NCBI RefSeq assembly: GCF_964355755.1
Contig: NC_092671.1
Coordinates: forward strand, 9,559,001 to 9,623,000
DNA: 64,000 nt
From: Antedon mediterranea
Taxonomy: Eukaryota; Echinodermata; Crinoidea; Comatulida; Antedonidae
Reading direction: 5' to 3'
The notes under the pieces are model-generated. The model was not told the origin of the DNA. It ran no database searches and was given only the letters and a program-made list of their open reading frames with translations. Shown here piece by piece: positions 36,352-47,550 of this stretch (positions are counted from its first letter, which is position 1; every line of letters begins with the position of its first letter). The translations under genes and the position numbers were made by a program.

Positions 36352-37590
36352 ATGTTTGTATTTCTTCAGCTGATATCTTTGGCTTGGTGTGACGGAACCA
36401 TTTCTGTTCAGTTCATTGAATACAAAGGTAACCAGAAAGATTACAACGACAACAACTGTGATACTTTTGGTGGAAATTGTGACATTTTATTCAAAATATG
36501 TATGGGAAAGACAAGCAGGTAAAGAAACAGATTTAGCAGATACACAGAATGTTCCGGCTCTACAGAGGATCTCTTTACTGTATAGACTGTCTATAGAGCA
36601 GGAACAGTCCGTGTATCACCTTTTAGCAAAAGAAGTCAGTATAAGATAAGAATGCTATAACCTGACCTCAGTTAGAAACTTTTCACTCAAAAGGTGAATA
36701 AGGGTGCTAACGGATATGAATTTTACAGCTTTGGTGGAAACGATGATATAGGAACGTGTGATTACTGGTCCGGAGAAACTGGAGATATGGGAGATAGTGG
36801 ATCCATAACGTTTGGTTCAGATATGGCTGGAGTAGCCAATCCAATAAGTGATACAATAGACATCTACCAGGTAAGACTTCTGACTTATGACTCGGGCTTC
36901 ACGGTGTCTTAGTAGACCCAGATAAATACATTAACTTAATTAATAATGAATGAAAGACATCAATCATTAAACACAAATCTGGCAATATTTTTGGTAACTT
37001 TTAATAATAATAATATTTTTTCATTGAGCGGAAATAAAAATTAAAGTATTACTCAAAGAAGATTTGATTACTGATTCCTAAACCAGCCGAACTCTGGTAT
37101 TGTTCTTTAGTTTTTAACACGATGAGGCGGCTATAAATAACACATCTTTTTAGAAGATCTTTCGGGCTGAATAAGGCCTGCATAAATACTAAAATCAAAC
37201 AGAACAAACAGAAATTGAACAATTCATGGAAACAAACATTTTATTGAAGAATAGCAATAAAGTAGTACCATGGACCTCTATTTATAGGTCCATGGTAGTA
37301 GGCCCTACATTGACTTCTTGGTGACACGCACCAAATGAAGTAAAACAGAAGATCATTTTGAGACTAAAACCAGATTTTTAGAAAAGAAAATTAGTATTAC
37401 CTTTTCGTAAAATAATGGTTGTGTTACTCTTTCTATTTTAGGGAGAATTCCAAATAAAAATCGACGTCTATGATAGTGACAACAACGCAGATGATCTAGT
37501 GGATAAGTATCGTCAGGATGTTATCCAGACAGCAAATGGTATAGCCCAACAATATACTCTTACTGGTCAAAGGAGCCAAGACCAGACGAC
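36352..37590 (+). other. MNNL/C2-like N-terminal module of the DSL protein (exons 1-3)
   Basis: Residues 16-152 show the ligand pattern: ISVQFIEYKG, then CDTFGGNCDILFKICM with paired Cys, then SFGGND..GTCDYW, then IDVYDSDNNADDLVDKY and QQYTLTGQ. In Jagged and Delta this C2-like domain binds phospholipid and contacts Notch. Exon 2 was begun at 36729, after GCTAAC..TTTTACAG, because it alone gives phase 2; the reading from 36694 is closed by phase. Confidence 0.7.
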
Positions 37591-40500
37591 GTAAGATATA
37601 ACACGTTTATTTGCAAATTACTTTCTTACAGGTTGCTCTTTCTCTGTTTCCATCTTTGAGGCAATATTATTTTCTATAGGAAAAAGAGCCAAGAAGTGAG
37701 AAAAATATATGTCGTAGAACTTTAAAATTTCTTATTCGTTGCTCCTGGAACCAAGTGGAATGAGAGATCAATATATCTCTGGCACGCAGACACTGCCAGA
37801 CAAGTAGAATCGTGTCCACAAACTACTCCACGGGACATATAACTCATAATAAAACTAAACCCATTTAAGGGATAATGAATATTTACAGATATAGTTAAGA
37901 AGAGAGAGTATTTTATTTTACTGAATATTATTTGGGAGATAATGTCGTCTTATGGGAACAATCAACGAAACACTAAATGTACACACAAGCCAAACTAATC
38001 AGATAGTGACAGATTATGGTCTTCAATATCGTTTATCGACACTGCAGGCTAATGAATAACCCCCCAATTTCAATAAGATATATCATTATGTTAGTTTTTA
38101 AAATGTTGATTTGATTGTTACATCTTTAATTCTCAACAGGACTCTGGTGTCGGTTACAGTTACATGCAATGCAAACTTTTATAGCAGTGATTGTGGAACG
38201 TTCTGCATTTCTCAAGATTCAGACGCCGATGGCCACTACACATGCGACCAAACAACCGGTGCAAAGATATGCAACGCAGGCTACTCTGGATCAAATTGCA
38301 AGACTAACATTGACGAATGCGCAAGTTCACCATGCGAAAACGGGGCAACATGCAATGACGTTGTGAACGGGTATACATGCACATGTGCACCTGGTTTCGA
38401 CGGTACGATATGCTCGCTAGACATTGACGAATGTAACAGCTCTCCGTGCGAATTTGGAGGTACGTGCAATGATAAGGTAAACGGCTACGAATGTGACTGT
38501 ATGGCTGGCTATGAGGGTGACCGATGTAAGGTGGACATTGATGAATGTTTTTCGTCCCCGTGCTTGAATTCTGCCTCGTGTACTGATAATGTAAATGGAT
38601 ACTTGTGTACATGTGTTTCTGGATACGGAGGTGTACATTGTGAAACTGATATCGACGAATGTGAAAGCAGCCCATGCCAAAATGAAGCAGTCTGTACTGA
38701 CATGATTAATGGCTTTAACTGCACATGTGCAGATGGATATGAAGAAGACTTCTGCCAAACTAATATAGATGATTGTAAAAATCTCCCATGCCAGAACAAT
38801 GCCACGTGCTATGATGACATCGACAGTTTTCTATGCTTGTGTGCTTTTAGTTTCTTTGGAGAATTGTGTGAATTAGAAATAACTGATTGTTCAGGATCGC
38901 CGTGCAAAAATAGCGGTACTTGTGAAGAATCTAATTCTTCAATAGTCTGCCACTGTCCGTCAGGCTATATTGGTGATCTCTGTGAATGGGAAGATGACGA
39001 ATGCGAAAGTATGCCATGCCAAAATGGTGCGACCTGCAATGACATCATCGATGGATTTATCTGTTCGTGCGCACATGGCTACTTCGGTACGACATGCCAA
39101 GAAGAAATAGACGAATGTGATAGTTCTCCTTGTATGAACGGAGCAGAATGCATCGACATGATTGCTGATTTCCTTTGCAACTGTACTGAAGGTTATGAAG
39201 GCAATTACTGTGAGACAGATATTGACGAATGTATGTATTCAGAATGTCGTGGAAATTCAACATGTATTGATGGCATAGGTGGCTACTACTGCGAATGTGA
39301 GGCTGGATACGACGGTGACTTATGTGAATTTGAACTAAACGAATGTTTTAGTAACCCGTGTAGAAATGGCGCCAATTGTACAGACGGTATCGATTACTTC
39401 ACGTGCACATGCGAGCCTGGTTTTACGGGTATTTTATGTGAAAAAGACATCAACGAATGTAACTCCTTTCCTTGTTTAAACAATGGTACGTGTGTAGATA
39501 AGGTAAACTCATTTTCTTGTCAGTGTGCGCGCGGATGGGAAGGTACCGTCTGCGACATAAATCCAGACGACTGTCTGCAGTCACTTTGTACCAACAACTC
39601 AACATGTGTTGACGGTTTCGGTGAATACCTTTGTGAATGCGCTGTAGGCTACCAAGGACTTCTATGTGAACGTGACGAAGAGGAGTGCATAGAAAATCCC
39701 TGTCAAAATGGTGCCTCATGTGTCGAAGAATTCGGCGGGTTCCTGTGCGTTTGTCCTGAAGGTTTTGAGGGCGGACTATGTGAAGTAGACATCGATGACT
39801 GTGAAGTCGTACCATGTGAAAACAATGGGACATGCATAGACATGGTGATTATACTGATTTTCTCATTTGTGTAGATATAGCAACTAAGTCTGAAAAGGAT
39901 GGTGATGAGAAACTGTATGATCAATAATGAAATAAGCCTACTAAAAATAAAAATAATGATTTTTGCATTTTAGATAAACGGATATGAATGTTATTGCCCG
40001 GATGATTGGTACGGTAGCAACTGTACAACTTACATGCCAGACATGTGTAGGTATAACAACTGCACGAACAATTCCACTTGTCAAGGAGAGCTAGACGGAT
40101 TCATTTGTATCTGCTTACCTGGATTTGAAGGTAAGATCATTTTAAATATTATATCATCATAATGTAAGGCGCTTCATACTGCGGCGTTCTATATATAACA
40201 TTGACATTCATGTATAGGTGAACTGTGATTTATGATTTCAAGATTGTTTCCTATTTTTTAGGAGATTATTGTGAAGAAGATATCGATGAATGTTCTTCAA
40301 TACCCTGTAGAAATAATGGAACATGTACGGAGAGCATAGATTTGTACTCTTGTGAGTGCGTTAATGGCTTTATTGGGCGTGATTGTGGCATAAACGCAGA
40401 CGACTGTGTCGATGTAAAATGTCAAAATGATGGAATTTGTCGTGATCTGGTTGCTGACTTCACCTGTGATTGCGTACCAGGATTTGATGGAAGATTATGC

Positions 40501-43500
40501 GAAGTAAACGTTGATGAATGTGATAGTAATCCGTGTAAGAATAACGCAACATGCATCGACGCCGTGAACGGTTACAACTGTACATGCGCAGATGGGTTTC
40601 AAGGGCCCTATTGTGACGAAAATGTTGACGAATGTGTTTCGTCACCGTGTATACATGGAAACTGTACGGATAAAATAAATGGCTACGTGTGTGACTGCCT
40701 AGCTGGATTTTATGGCTTAAGTTGTGACATGGACATCGATGAATGTGCTTCGTCACCTTGTATCCATGGGAATTGTACTGATTACGTAAATGGTTACGAA
40801 TGTAACTGTGACTCTGGTTTTAATGGCATCAACTGTGAACTGAATATCAATGAATGCGCATCTTCACCTTGTGTCTACGGTGACTGTATCGACGACGTAG
40901 ACGAGTACGTATGTACCTGTGATGTTGGCTTTGAAGGAGTCAACTGCGGCATAGAAATCAACGAATGTGCTTCCTCACCTTGTATTTATGGCAACTGTAC
41001 TGATTTGGTCGGGGAATATTTTTGCAATTGCAGCGCTGGCTTTACTGGATCAAACTGTGAAGAAAACATCAATGACTGTGACGGTATTGACTGTAATAAT
41101 GGACAGTGCGTTGACGAGGTAGATGGCTTCATCTGCCAATGTCTGTCCGGATTTGTAGGAGAATTCTGTGACGTCAACGTTGATGAATGCTCATCAAATC
41201 CGTGTTTAAACAATGGAACATGCGAAGATGACATTGATAGCTTTTACTGCGTCTGCCCAATCACCTTTTTGGGAACCATGTGTGACCAGGACGTGGATGA
41301 ATGTGCAGTTGACAACCCTTGTCCTAATAACGCTGTTTGTAATAATACATTTGGCGCATTCATCTGTGTCTGTAACCCTGGCTACTCTGGAGAAAACTGT
41401 AAGACAGTCGATGATCAGTGTATACTTGAACCGTGTAAAAACGGTGGAACATGTGTAACTGAAAACAAACAATACAGGTACAGCATCAATTATTACCCAA
41501 GCTTTCAATTACATGCCACTACGATATTTGTATTCTCAAGTCCCTTGTCAAGACCTTTACAGTGGTGGAGAAGAATGGGAGAGGGCATAAATCGTAATAA
41601 GCACATTTATCATCACTTTTGCTGCTGCTGGTCTCAAGTTTGAAAAAAGCACTTCAAGAACATTTTACCCTCCTGCCTACAGATTCCACAATGTGTCCCT
41701 TACTAACACTAACTACATATACACAATTCTTACTATGGGCATGTTTTCCCGAGTTAAGAAACCAACGATCAAATGTACTATCAAACTTTCCAATATTATT
41801 TCAATATAGATGTGAATGTGGAAACGGGTTTGTAGGTACGGATTGTGACGTGATTTTCAATCCATGCAGTTCATCACCATGCTTCAACCAGGGAGAATGC
41901 AAAGAAACGGACGGTGGAAGTTATACCTGCTCCTGTGCTCAGGAATTTACCGGTGATCGTTGTGAAATAGGTAAGAGGGTATTATACAAATATTGACCAG
42001 GTTGAGGGGCATGGTTCTAATTATAGCCCAAAGCGATACTTCAAATTGAGGAATATTATAATATCCTGCAGATTACCGAGGGCTATAATTTGAACCATAT
42101 CGGGATATAAACGCATGTCAATATTTGTTTTATACCCCACATAAAAAATAGCTTATTATAATCCTACTCGTTTAGACCGTGTATTAAAACTGGCTGTTGA
42201 ACTTTTCATCAACACAATTGTTGAAATCGAGTATTCTCATTAGTTGATTGATGTTAATAAGAGCCACGTCACGCCCCTTATATTTAATGCGCGCTCTTTT
42301 AAAAAGAAAGGCTTAATTTTGGGAGGAAAATAGAAAAAAAAGACTGGAGAGTGGAGTTGAGGTTTGTGGGTAGGATGCTCGCCTCGGCTACCGAATCCCG
42401 GGTTCAAATCCTTTCTCATGCCAAAAAAGAGACTTGTTTGCTGGATTGCTGCCGGTACATTTAAAAGGAAAATATTTGCTTGTGGTTATCTATCTCTTTT
42501 CCACTAACCTCGTATGTTTCTCGTCATGATTGCATTTCATAATATTGTATCATTACTTTTAGTTTAAGAAATAATTTTGTTTTGCTTCTACCCAAATCTC
42601 TATCAAGCCGTTCATTATTTTGTTTGTTTTTCTGTTTTAGAAATCTCTACTTCGTCATATACATTTTTCTTGGCGGGAAGCGTATCAAATCAAAATGAGT
42701 TGGCAGACGATATCTCAGAAATATACAGCTACTCGTCACAGACAAATGACGAAATTAACGTTGAAATACTCTCTGTAGAAGAATATGTTTCTGTTGAAAC
42801 TGGGTAAGTTACCGTATGTGTAAAATTGTGATGATTGCTGAAACACTGCGAAGCTTGCCAATAATGATAAAGAGATGATGGGATCTGTAATTCATAAAAT
42901 ATCGAAGGTGACAAAGAATGTTTGATTGTAGGCCTAAGACGCAGTTCGATCATCATTTAGTATGTTAATGATAACAGAATTTATATACAACAGCCAGAAG
43001 AATAAATCTTTTAATTGAATTAATTGGAGTGGAGTGAACACAGATTCTTCACTCACGCGGCGAAGAAAATGTGAATAACGGATTATGATTAGGTCTACTA
43101 CAACCATTACACTTTTTCTACACTACTGCTATTGTATTGTCTTTCTCATCTTTAGAGAACCTGTCAGTAAAGTGCAATTCATAATAATTGTTAACAACAC
43201 TGCTCAATCTAGTGACGAAATCGAGTCAAAGGTGGCAGAAACACCACCGGAAGTCATTGAAGAAAGTTTGGGAGCAAATCTATTCACAGGAGAAGCGGTG
43301 CCAAAGGATGAATATACAGAAGATAAGGTATGGAACGCACACTAAAATACTGACTATTAACTACACTACCATAGCTACAATTGTCGTTGTTAATTTTTTT
43401 TTTTTTTTTGAGTATTTCCAAAGAAGTGAAACTGAAGTGCGCCACCTTCTTTAGGATAAAGTTGCCAAACTTGGGCAACATTACAAAGTGAAGCCATTGA

Positions 43501-46500
43501 GCCGTGACGGTGCTGACTAAATTTTACAAAGCATTCCACTACAGGATGTCAAATTATTAGATAATAGGCCTACCCTTTAATTTCTTTTATTTGTAATCTT
43601 TTTTAGGGATGGTTTGAAGAAAATTGGATTTGGTTAATGTTTCTAATTTTTGGGTTGTCAGCAGGAACGGTGTTTATTGCGATATTTGTTACCAGAAAAA
43701 ATAGGTACAGGTAACTAATAATAATTTTTATTCATTATACACATCAATGATTAATACAAAATGTACATTGTCCTATGGTATTATCATATGGATAAGTGTC
43801 CTGGGGGTAAATATTTTTTTTTTATTTATTATTTTTTTTTTATTCTCATTTTAGGCAAATTGCCAAGGATAACCACAAGTGAATTCATTCACTATCCTTC
43901 TCAAAGGTGGCAATCCCATTCACAAGACAAACATATACACAAGGTGCTCTACATAAACAAAGAGTGGAGTTATTAATTGTCATGAGAAAAAAACCCTGAC
44001 ATATGACAGGACTTGAACCCAGGACCCTTAGATTGGTAGCCAAGCATCATAACCACCAAGCTACATTATTCTAAAAAATCCAAATCATTCAAATAAAAAT
44101 AATAATAATAATAATAATAAGTTAAAATGTATTAGTCTTAACGATAGCAAATAATGACTTATATAAATCAAAGATTCCCTTCAGGTGGAATGGCATCCTG
44201 AGATGAGATCGCGTCTTCTTGTACTTAACAGTACAGTTTTTATTTTTGTAACGTTATTATTATTACAGGGAAAAAAATATCAAAGTATCGATTAATTTGA
44301 GATATGATTAGCGCTCACTGGCTAACCCCAGGGGCCCCGGAGCTTATGGGGGGGGGGGGGGCAGTGTTAATAGGAAAAAAAACAGGCATTAAAATATATA
44401 TGCCAAAAAGTCAAAAAACGCCCGAGGGCTTCAACGGTTAGAGGGCAACTTAAGTTTCCCAAACCAGGGTCTTCGAGCCTTTTTTGCGTTACGCCACTGG
44501 ATGATTATACATTATTATTCCCAATATACTGAAAAAAATACAATTCTCGTTGCATTATTTTCCGTTCACTCTAGATTCATGGTTTAACATTAATTTAATA
44601 AGTAAATTAAAAATGTTTCAGTTTATATTTAGATTTTTCTAAAACTTATATAGGCCTAAGTTGTTTTTAAGTGTGTTTGATTCAGTATGACACTGATATT
44701 GCCGTCATATTAATGAACAAATAAAATATATATATGCTTTTAGGATATAATATAAAAAATAAAATGCAGTTGGTTGTGAGGTTCGATTCATAAGGGAACC
44801 TAGCCGGCCCAATGCGCGCATACTGTACACAACCCACATGACGTTATTATAATACGTTAGTAGTTTTATTTGGGAGGAACCTTGCAGGCCCAATGCGTGC
44901 ATCACAACCCACACGAAGTTAATACGTTTGTAGTTTTATTTGGTTGGGACCTAGCCGGCCCAATGCGCACATCACAAGCCACACGACGTTAATACGTTAG
45001 TAGTTTTATTTAGGGGAAACCTAGCCGGCCCAATGCGCACATCACAAGCCACACGACGTTAAAACGTTAGTAGTTTTATTTGGTAGGAACCTAGCCGACC
45101 GAATGCGCACATCACGACCCACAACACGTTAATACGTTAGTAGTTTTATTTGGGAGGAACCTAGCCGGCCCAATGCGCACATCGCAACCCACACGACGTT
45201 AATACGTTAGTAGTTTTATTTGGGAGGAACCTAGCTGGTCCAATGCGCACATCGCAACCCACGTGAAATTAATACGTTAGTAGTTTTATTTGTTTCATAA
45301 TTTTATAACTTTACCGGAAACTAGCAACAATACATATCGGATTAATGAATACAATGACAAAGAATTTGTTGATTCGGTTACATGGGCAGCAAATGCTATT
45401 CTTCAACACCGGTAATCAAAGGAAAATATTTAATAACTGACGGGTGACGTGTTTAGCACGATTCACACGACTATAAAACCGGTGTAAACAACACACCCAA
45501 GTCGAGTTCATTGATTTAACGGTTTTAGAGTTCATAGGATATTAATATTATCTTGGCGTTATATAGTTTATGATTATATTTATTATAATTCAATTGTTTT
45601 GGGATTATTTTTAATAATTCCTTTCCGATACGCACCTATCGATCGATGATTGTATTTGGGGATTCATTTTAGAAATTTTCATTTTTTTAAAAACTATTGC
45701 CTCTTTTTAAGTCCGTGCTTAGGTCAATTACAAATTTGTTTTATTCCTTTTTGCATTTTTAATCCTTTTATCGTAAATGTACATATATGTTTGTATTGTT
45801 ATTTTATTGTTTTAGCAAGTTTTAAAGATTGTTGTTAACCTTTCATTTTTTATAAACAGGACCATATGTAAAACAGGTACTACATATACAATACCTTATA
45901 TGTTTTTATCCTGTATAAATATGTTTTTAAATTTTTTAAATAAATTAATTAAATTAATCGATTCGCACCTCTATCGAGGGAAAAGTCATTGTGCGCATTA
46001 TCAGAAACACGGCGCCAAATGCAAGCTCTGTATGTATCAAACTAGTTTGACAAAAAAAAGTGTGATGTGCCTAAATATGGTAGTAATATGCTTAAATGTG
46101 GTAGTGATACGACATCATCATGTCCATATAATATGGCCACATCACATTTTATTGTCACATAGTTTGATAGTGTAGACAAAGATTAGGTTGCTCATGCATA
46201 TACGGGTCGCCAACTGAAAGAAAATTTGCCTTTTTAAAAGAAGGATCATAAACAAAATATGATTTCATAATTCGATGGAGAAAGACTAAGTACCTTGAAC
46301 TAAGGTTCAAAATCCTACATTGTGAATTAAAAGTGTTATTGTTTGCGTGGGAACATAAGCGTCAAATAGTTCAATTAATCTGTATTATATAAAGCTCTGT
46401 CTACACTATAGTATCAAGGTTTGTGTGACAAAAAATGTGATGTGCCCATATATGGACATATCACTACCATATTTGGTCAAGTCAAACGCTAGTTTGTAGA

Positions 46501-47004
46501 CAGAGCTTAGGAAAAACCAATTTACATTGTAAAAATGCAATATGTTGATAGAAATATTGAGAAGGTAGCGAAAATAAATTAGATTTTGACATTATGATAT
46601 TGACTGCTTTCCTTCTCAGTGTATTTTAAACTGTTAAATTCTATTAACATAGGTAGGCCTACATGGTTTCATCCTGCCCACAACTTATCCATGTCTAGGC
46701 AAAATTATTATTATTTTTTTTAAATAAAAGGCATTTACCATTTATGAGATAAACCGAATAATAATAATAATACAATTTTTTTTTTGTCGACAGGTCTAAA
46801 GATGTTAGTGATGTACTTGATGATGACTACACGGACGGTGCACTAAACAGTGGTTTTAGCATGGCTGATGTACCAGTAGACAATCAAGAAACAAAGAAAA
46901 ATCACATAGAATTTAACAATCAGGCGTATGAAACGTCAGTCAATGAAATACTAAATGACGGTTATGCTGAAATAGACGAAAATAGATATGATAAAAGGGA
47001 ATAA
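36352..47004 (+). CDS. DSL-domain transmembrane protein with 27 EGF repeats (Notch-ligand-like), 11 exons, 1448 aa
   Basis: Exons: 36352-36518, 36729-36870, 37442-37590, 38140-39844, 39974-40130, 40262-41477, 41810-41970, 42641-42803, 43156-43327, 43607-43710, 46794-47004; total 4347 nt, one stop, all phases consistent. Residues 1-15 form a short signal peptide. Residues 16-153 resemble the MNNL/C2 module of Delta and Jagged. The DSL domain is at 162-206, EGF repeats 1-27 at about 210-1231, and a Thr/Glu-rich membrane-proximal segment at 1233-1344. One membrane helix lies at about 1351-1373, with a 75-residue acidic tail ending DKRE. Canonical ligands signal to Notch on neighbouring cells. 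Here the two atypical EGF repeats that normally follow DSL are absent and the repeat number exceeds Jagged (16). Whether it binds Notch is open. The start is supported by the hydrophobic MFVFLQLISLAWC; an alternative is an upstream exon joined at the TTCAG at 36365-36369. Confidence 0.87.
36871..38139 (+). other. Introns 2 and 3 of the DSL gene, with a 32-bp hairpin
   Basis: No extra exon was seen apart from exon 3 (37442-37590). A short inverted repeat TACCATGGACCT / AGGTCCATGGTA lies at 37266-37297. Confidence 0.5.
38165..38299 (+). other. DSL domain
   Basis: Six cysteines are spaced as in the Delta/Serrate/Lag-2 domain: C-NANFYSSD-C-GTF-C, then GHYTCDQTTGAKIC, then C in GYSGSNC. The GHY-C-D core is kept. 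The loop between the third Cys and GHY reads ISQDSDAD, whereas human JAG1 has RPRDDFF there. Confidence 0.85.
38300..41970 (+). repeat. 27 tandem EGF repeats of the DSL protein (exons 4-7)
   Basis: Repeats 1-14 begin in exon 4 without an intron, repeat 14 crosses the exon 4/5 join, 15 the 5/6 join and 26 the 6/7 join. Most start with the calcium-binding consensus (I/V)(D/N)(E/D)C. At least 15 carry the O-fucose consensus C-x4-(S/T)-C between Cys2 and Cys3 (for example CENGATC, CKNGGTC). Repeats 19-23 are one residue shorter there and lack the site. Confidence 0.88.
42350..42560 (+). mobile_element. tRNA-derived SINE candidate in DSL gene intron 7
   Basis: GTGGGTAGGATGCTCGCCTCGG resembles an A box and CGGGTTCAAATCC is a near-perfect B box, correctly spaced (about 30 bp). 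The intervening arm does not fold as a normal tRNA and a non-tRNA body follows, so a SINE is more likely than a tRNA gene. Confidence 0.55.
43607..43710 (+). other. Transmembrane-helix exon of the DSL protein
   Basis: Encodes about 35 residues: an acidic GWFEEN lead, a 23-residue hydrophobic helix (WIWLMFLIFGLSAGTVFIAIFV) and a basic stop-transfer TRKNRYR. Two donors 6 bp apart (after AATAG or after TACAG) keep the same phase. Confidence 0.85.
43820..44075 (-). mobile_element. tRNA-like SINE (minus strand) in DSL gene intron 10
   Basis: On the minus strand TAGCTTGGTGGTTATGATGC (A-box-like), CTACCAATC (anticodon region) and GGGTTCAAGTCC (B box) are in tRNA order at 43998-44062. The body that follows, with the word CACTTGTGGTTATCC, is shared with 22655-22930. 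Confidence 0.65.
44310..44502. mobile_element. MITE, TGGCGTAAC family, copy 1
   Basis: Starts at GCGCTCACTGGCTAACCCCAGGGGCCCCGGA and ends GCGTTACGCCACTGG. It is collinear with 48332-48517 but interrupted by a G tract (44349-44362) and more diverged; the left inverted repeat is lost. Confidence 0.7.
44794..45291. repeat. Tandem repeat, 7 copies of a 68-82 bp unit
   Basis: Unit: GGGAGGAACCTAGCCGGCCC AATGCGCACATC followed by AACCCACACGACGTTAATACG and TTAGTAGTTTTATTT. Copies begin near 44794, 44871, 44941, 45009, 45081, 45150 and 45218. Lies in the 3.1-kb intron 10 of the DSL gene. Confidence 0.9.
45640..45950 (+). mobile_element. Possible LINE 3' untranslated remnant
   Basis: AT-rich stretch ending ATCCTGTATAAATATGTTTTTAAATTTT, a word shared with the LINE tail at 30780-30810 (inverse strand). 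No coding remnant was identified. Confidence 0.3.
46024..46182. mobile_element. MITE, TCTACACTATCAAAC family, copy 3
   Basis: AGCTCTGTATGTATCAAACTAG at the left and GTTTGATAGTGTAGACAAAG at the right, with AATATGGTAGTAATATGC and ACGACATCATCATGTCC in the centre. Confidence 0.75.
46393..46507. mobile_element. MITE, TCTACACTATCAAAC family, copy 4 (short, 115 bp)
   Basis: AGCTCTGTCTACACTATAG and its inverse GTTTGTAGACAGAGCT at the ends. The interior keeps only one half of the usual centre. TAA lies at the left flank and TAG at the right. Confidence 0.75.
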
Positions 47005-47226
47005 TTTATAGTAGTTACATTAAAATATACATAATACATTTATATATAAAGCAAAATATTTTGATACTGTATTATATTATGCTGAGTTATACCCTACGAA
47101 AAGAGATATGACGATAAAAGGGAATAAGTTATATTAGTTCAAATTTACAGTAAAATATATATTATACATTTAATATTTAGGCCTAAAACAAAGTATTTTT
47201 ATATTGTACTATATTATGCTGAGTAT
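46981..47226 (+). repeat. Tandem duplication of the DSL gene's last codons, stop and 3' UTR
   Basis: 46981-47093 (AATAGATATGATAAAAGGGAAT AATTTATA .. TATTATGCTGAGTTATACC) is repeated at 47099-47226 (AAGAGATATGACGATAAAAGGGAAT .. TATTATGCTGAGTATACC). The second copy follows the stop codon and is not translated. Confidence 0.82.
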
Positions 47227-47387
47227 ACCGTACGTTTGTACATAGACTGGATTACAAAACGGATAACACACGGTGTGTTTTTCTACTAAGGCTCGTTTTG
47301 GTTGTTCTGTACACCTTATACAACGCATGTACATCATAATTTTATAAAATAATATATAAAATAGTTGTCCTATGAAAATTGCCCTAG

Positions 47388-47550
47388 GGTAGTTTGTTCT
47401 AGTCACTGGGTAGTTGTCCTAGTGGGTAGTTGTCATAGGAGGTAGTTGTTCTAGGGGGTAGTTTTCCTAGGGGGTAGTTGTTCGGGTGGTAGTTATCCTA
47501 GTGTAGTAGTTTTCCTAGTAGTAATTGCCCGGTGGTAGTTATAGTTATAG
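47388..47550. repeat. Minisatellite of about 17-20 bp, GGGTAGTTGTCCTAG
   Basis: About eight imperfect units with the core GTAGTTNTCCTAGG run head to tail. Confidence 0.8.

Noticed and set aside
36694-36912. Start of the second DSL-gene exon at 36694
   Set aside because: Joining there to exon 1 (phase 2) gives an immediate stop; the acceptor at 36727-36728 gives the correct phase and a ligand-like sequence.
38281-41508. Several long open frames opposite the EGF exons
   Set aside because: Antisense shadows produced by the regular cysteine-codon pattern of the EGF repeats.
42361-42430. Possible tRNA gene
   Set aside because: A-box and B-box-like segments are present, but the acceptor and anticodon stems do not pair convincingly and a non-tRNA body follows; treated as a SINE.
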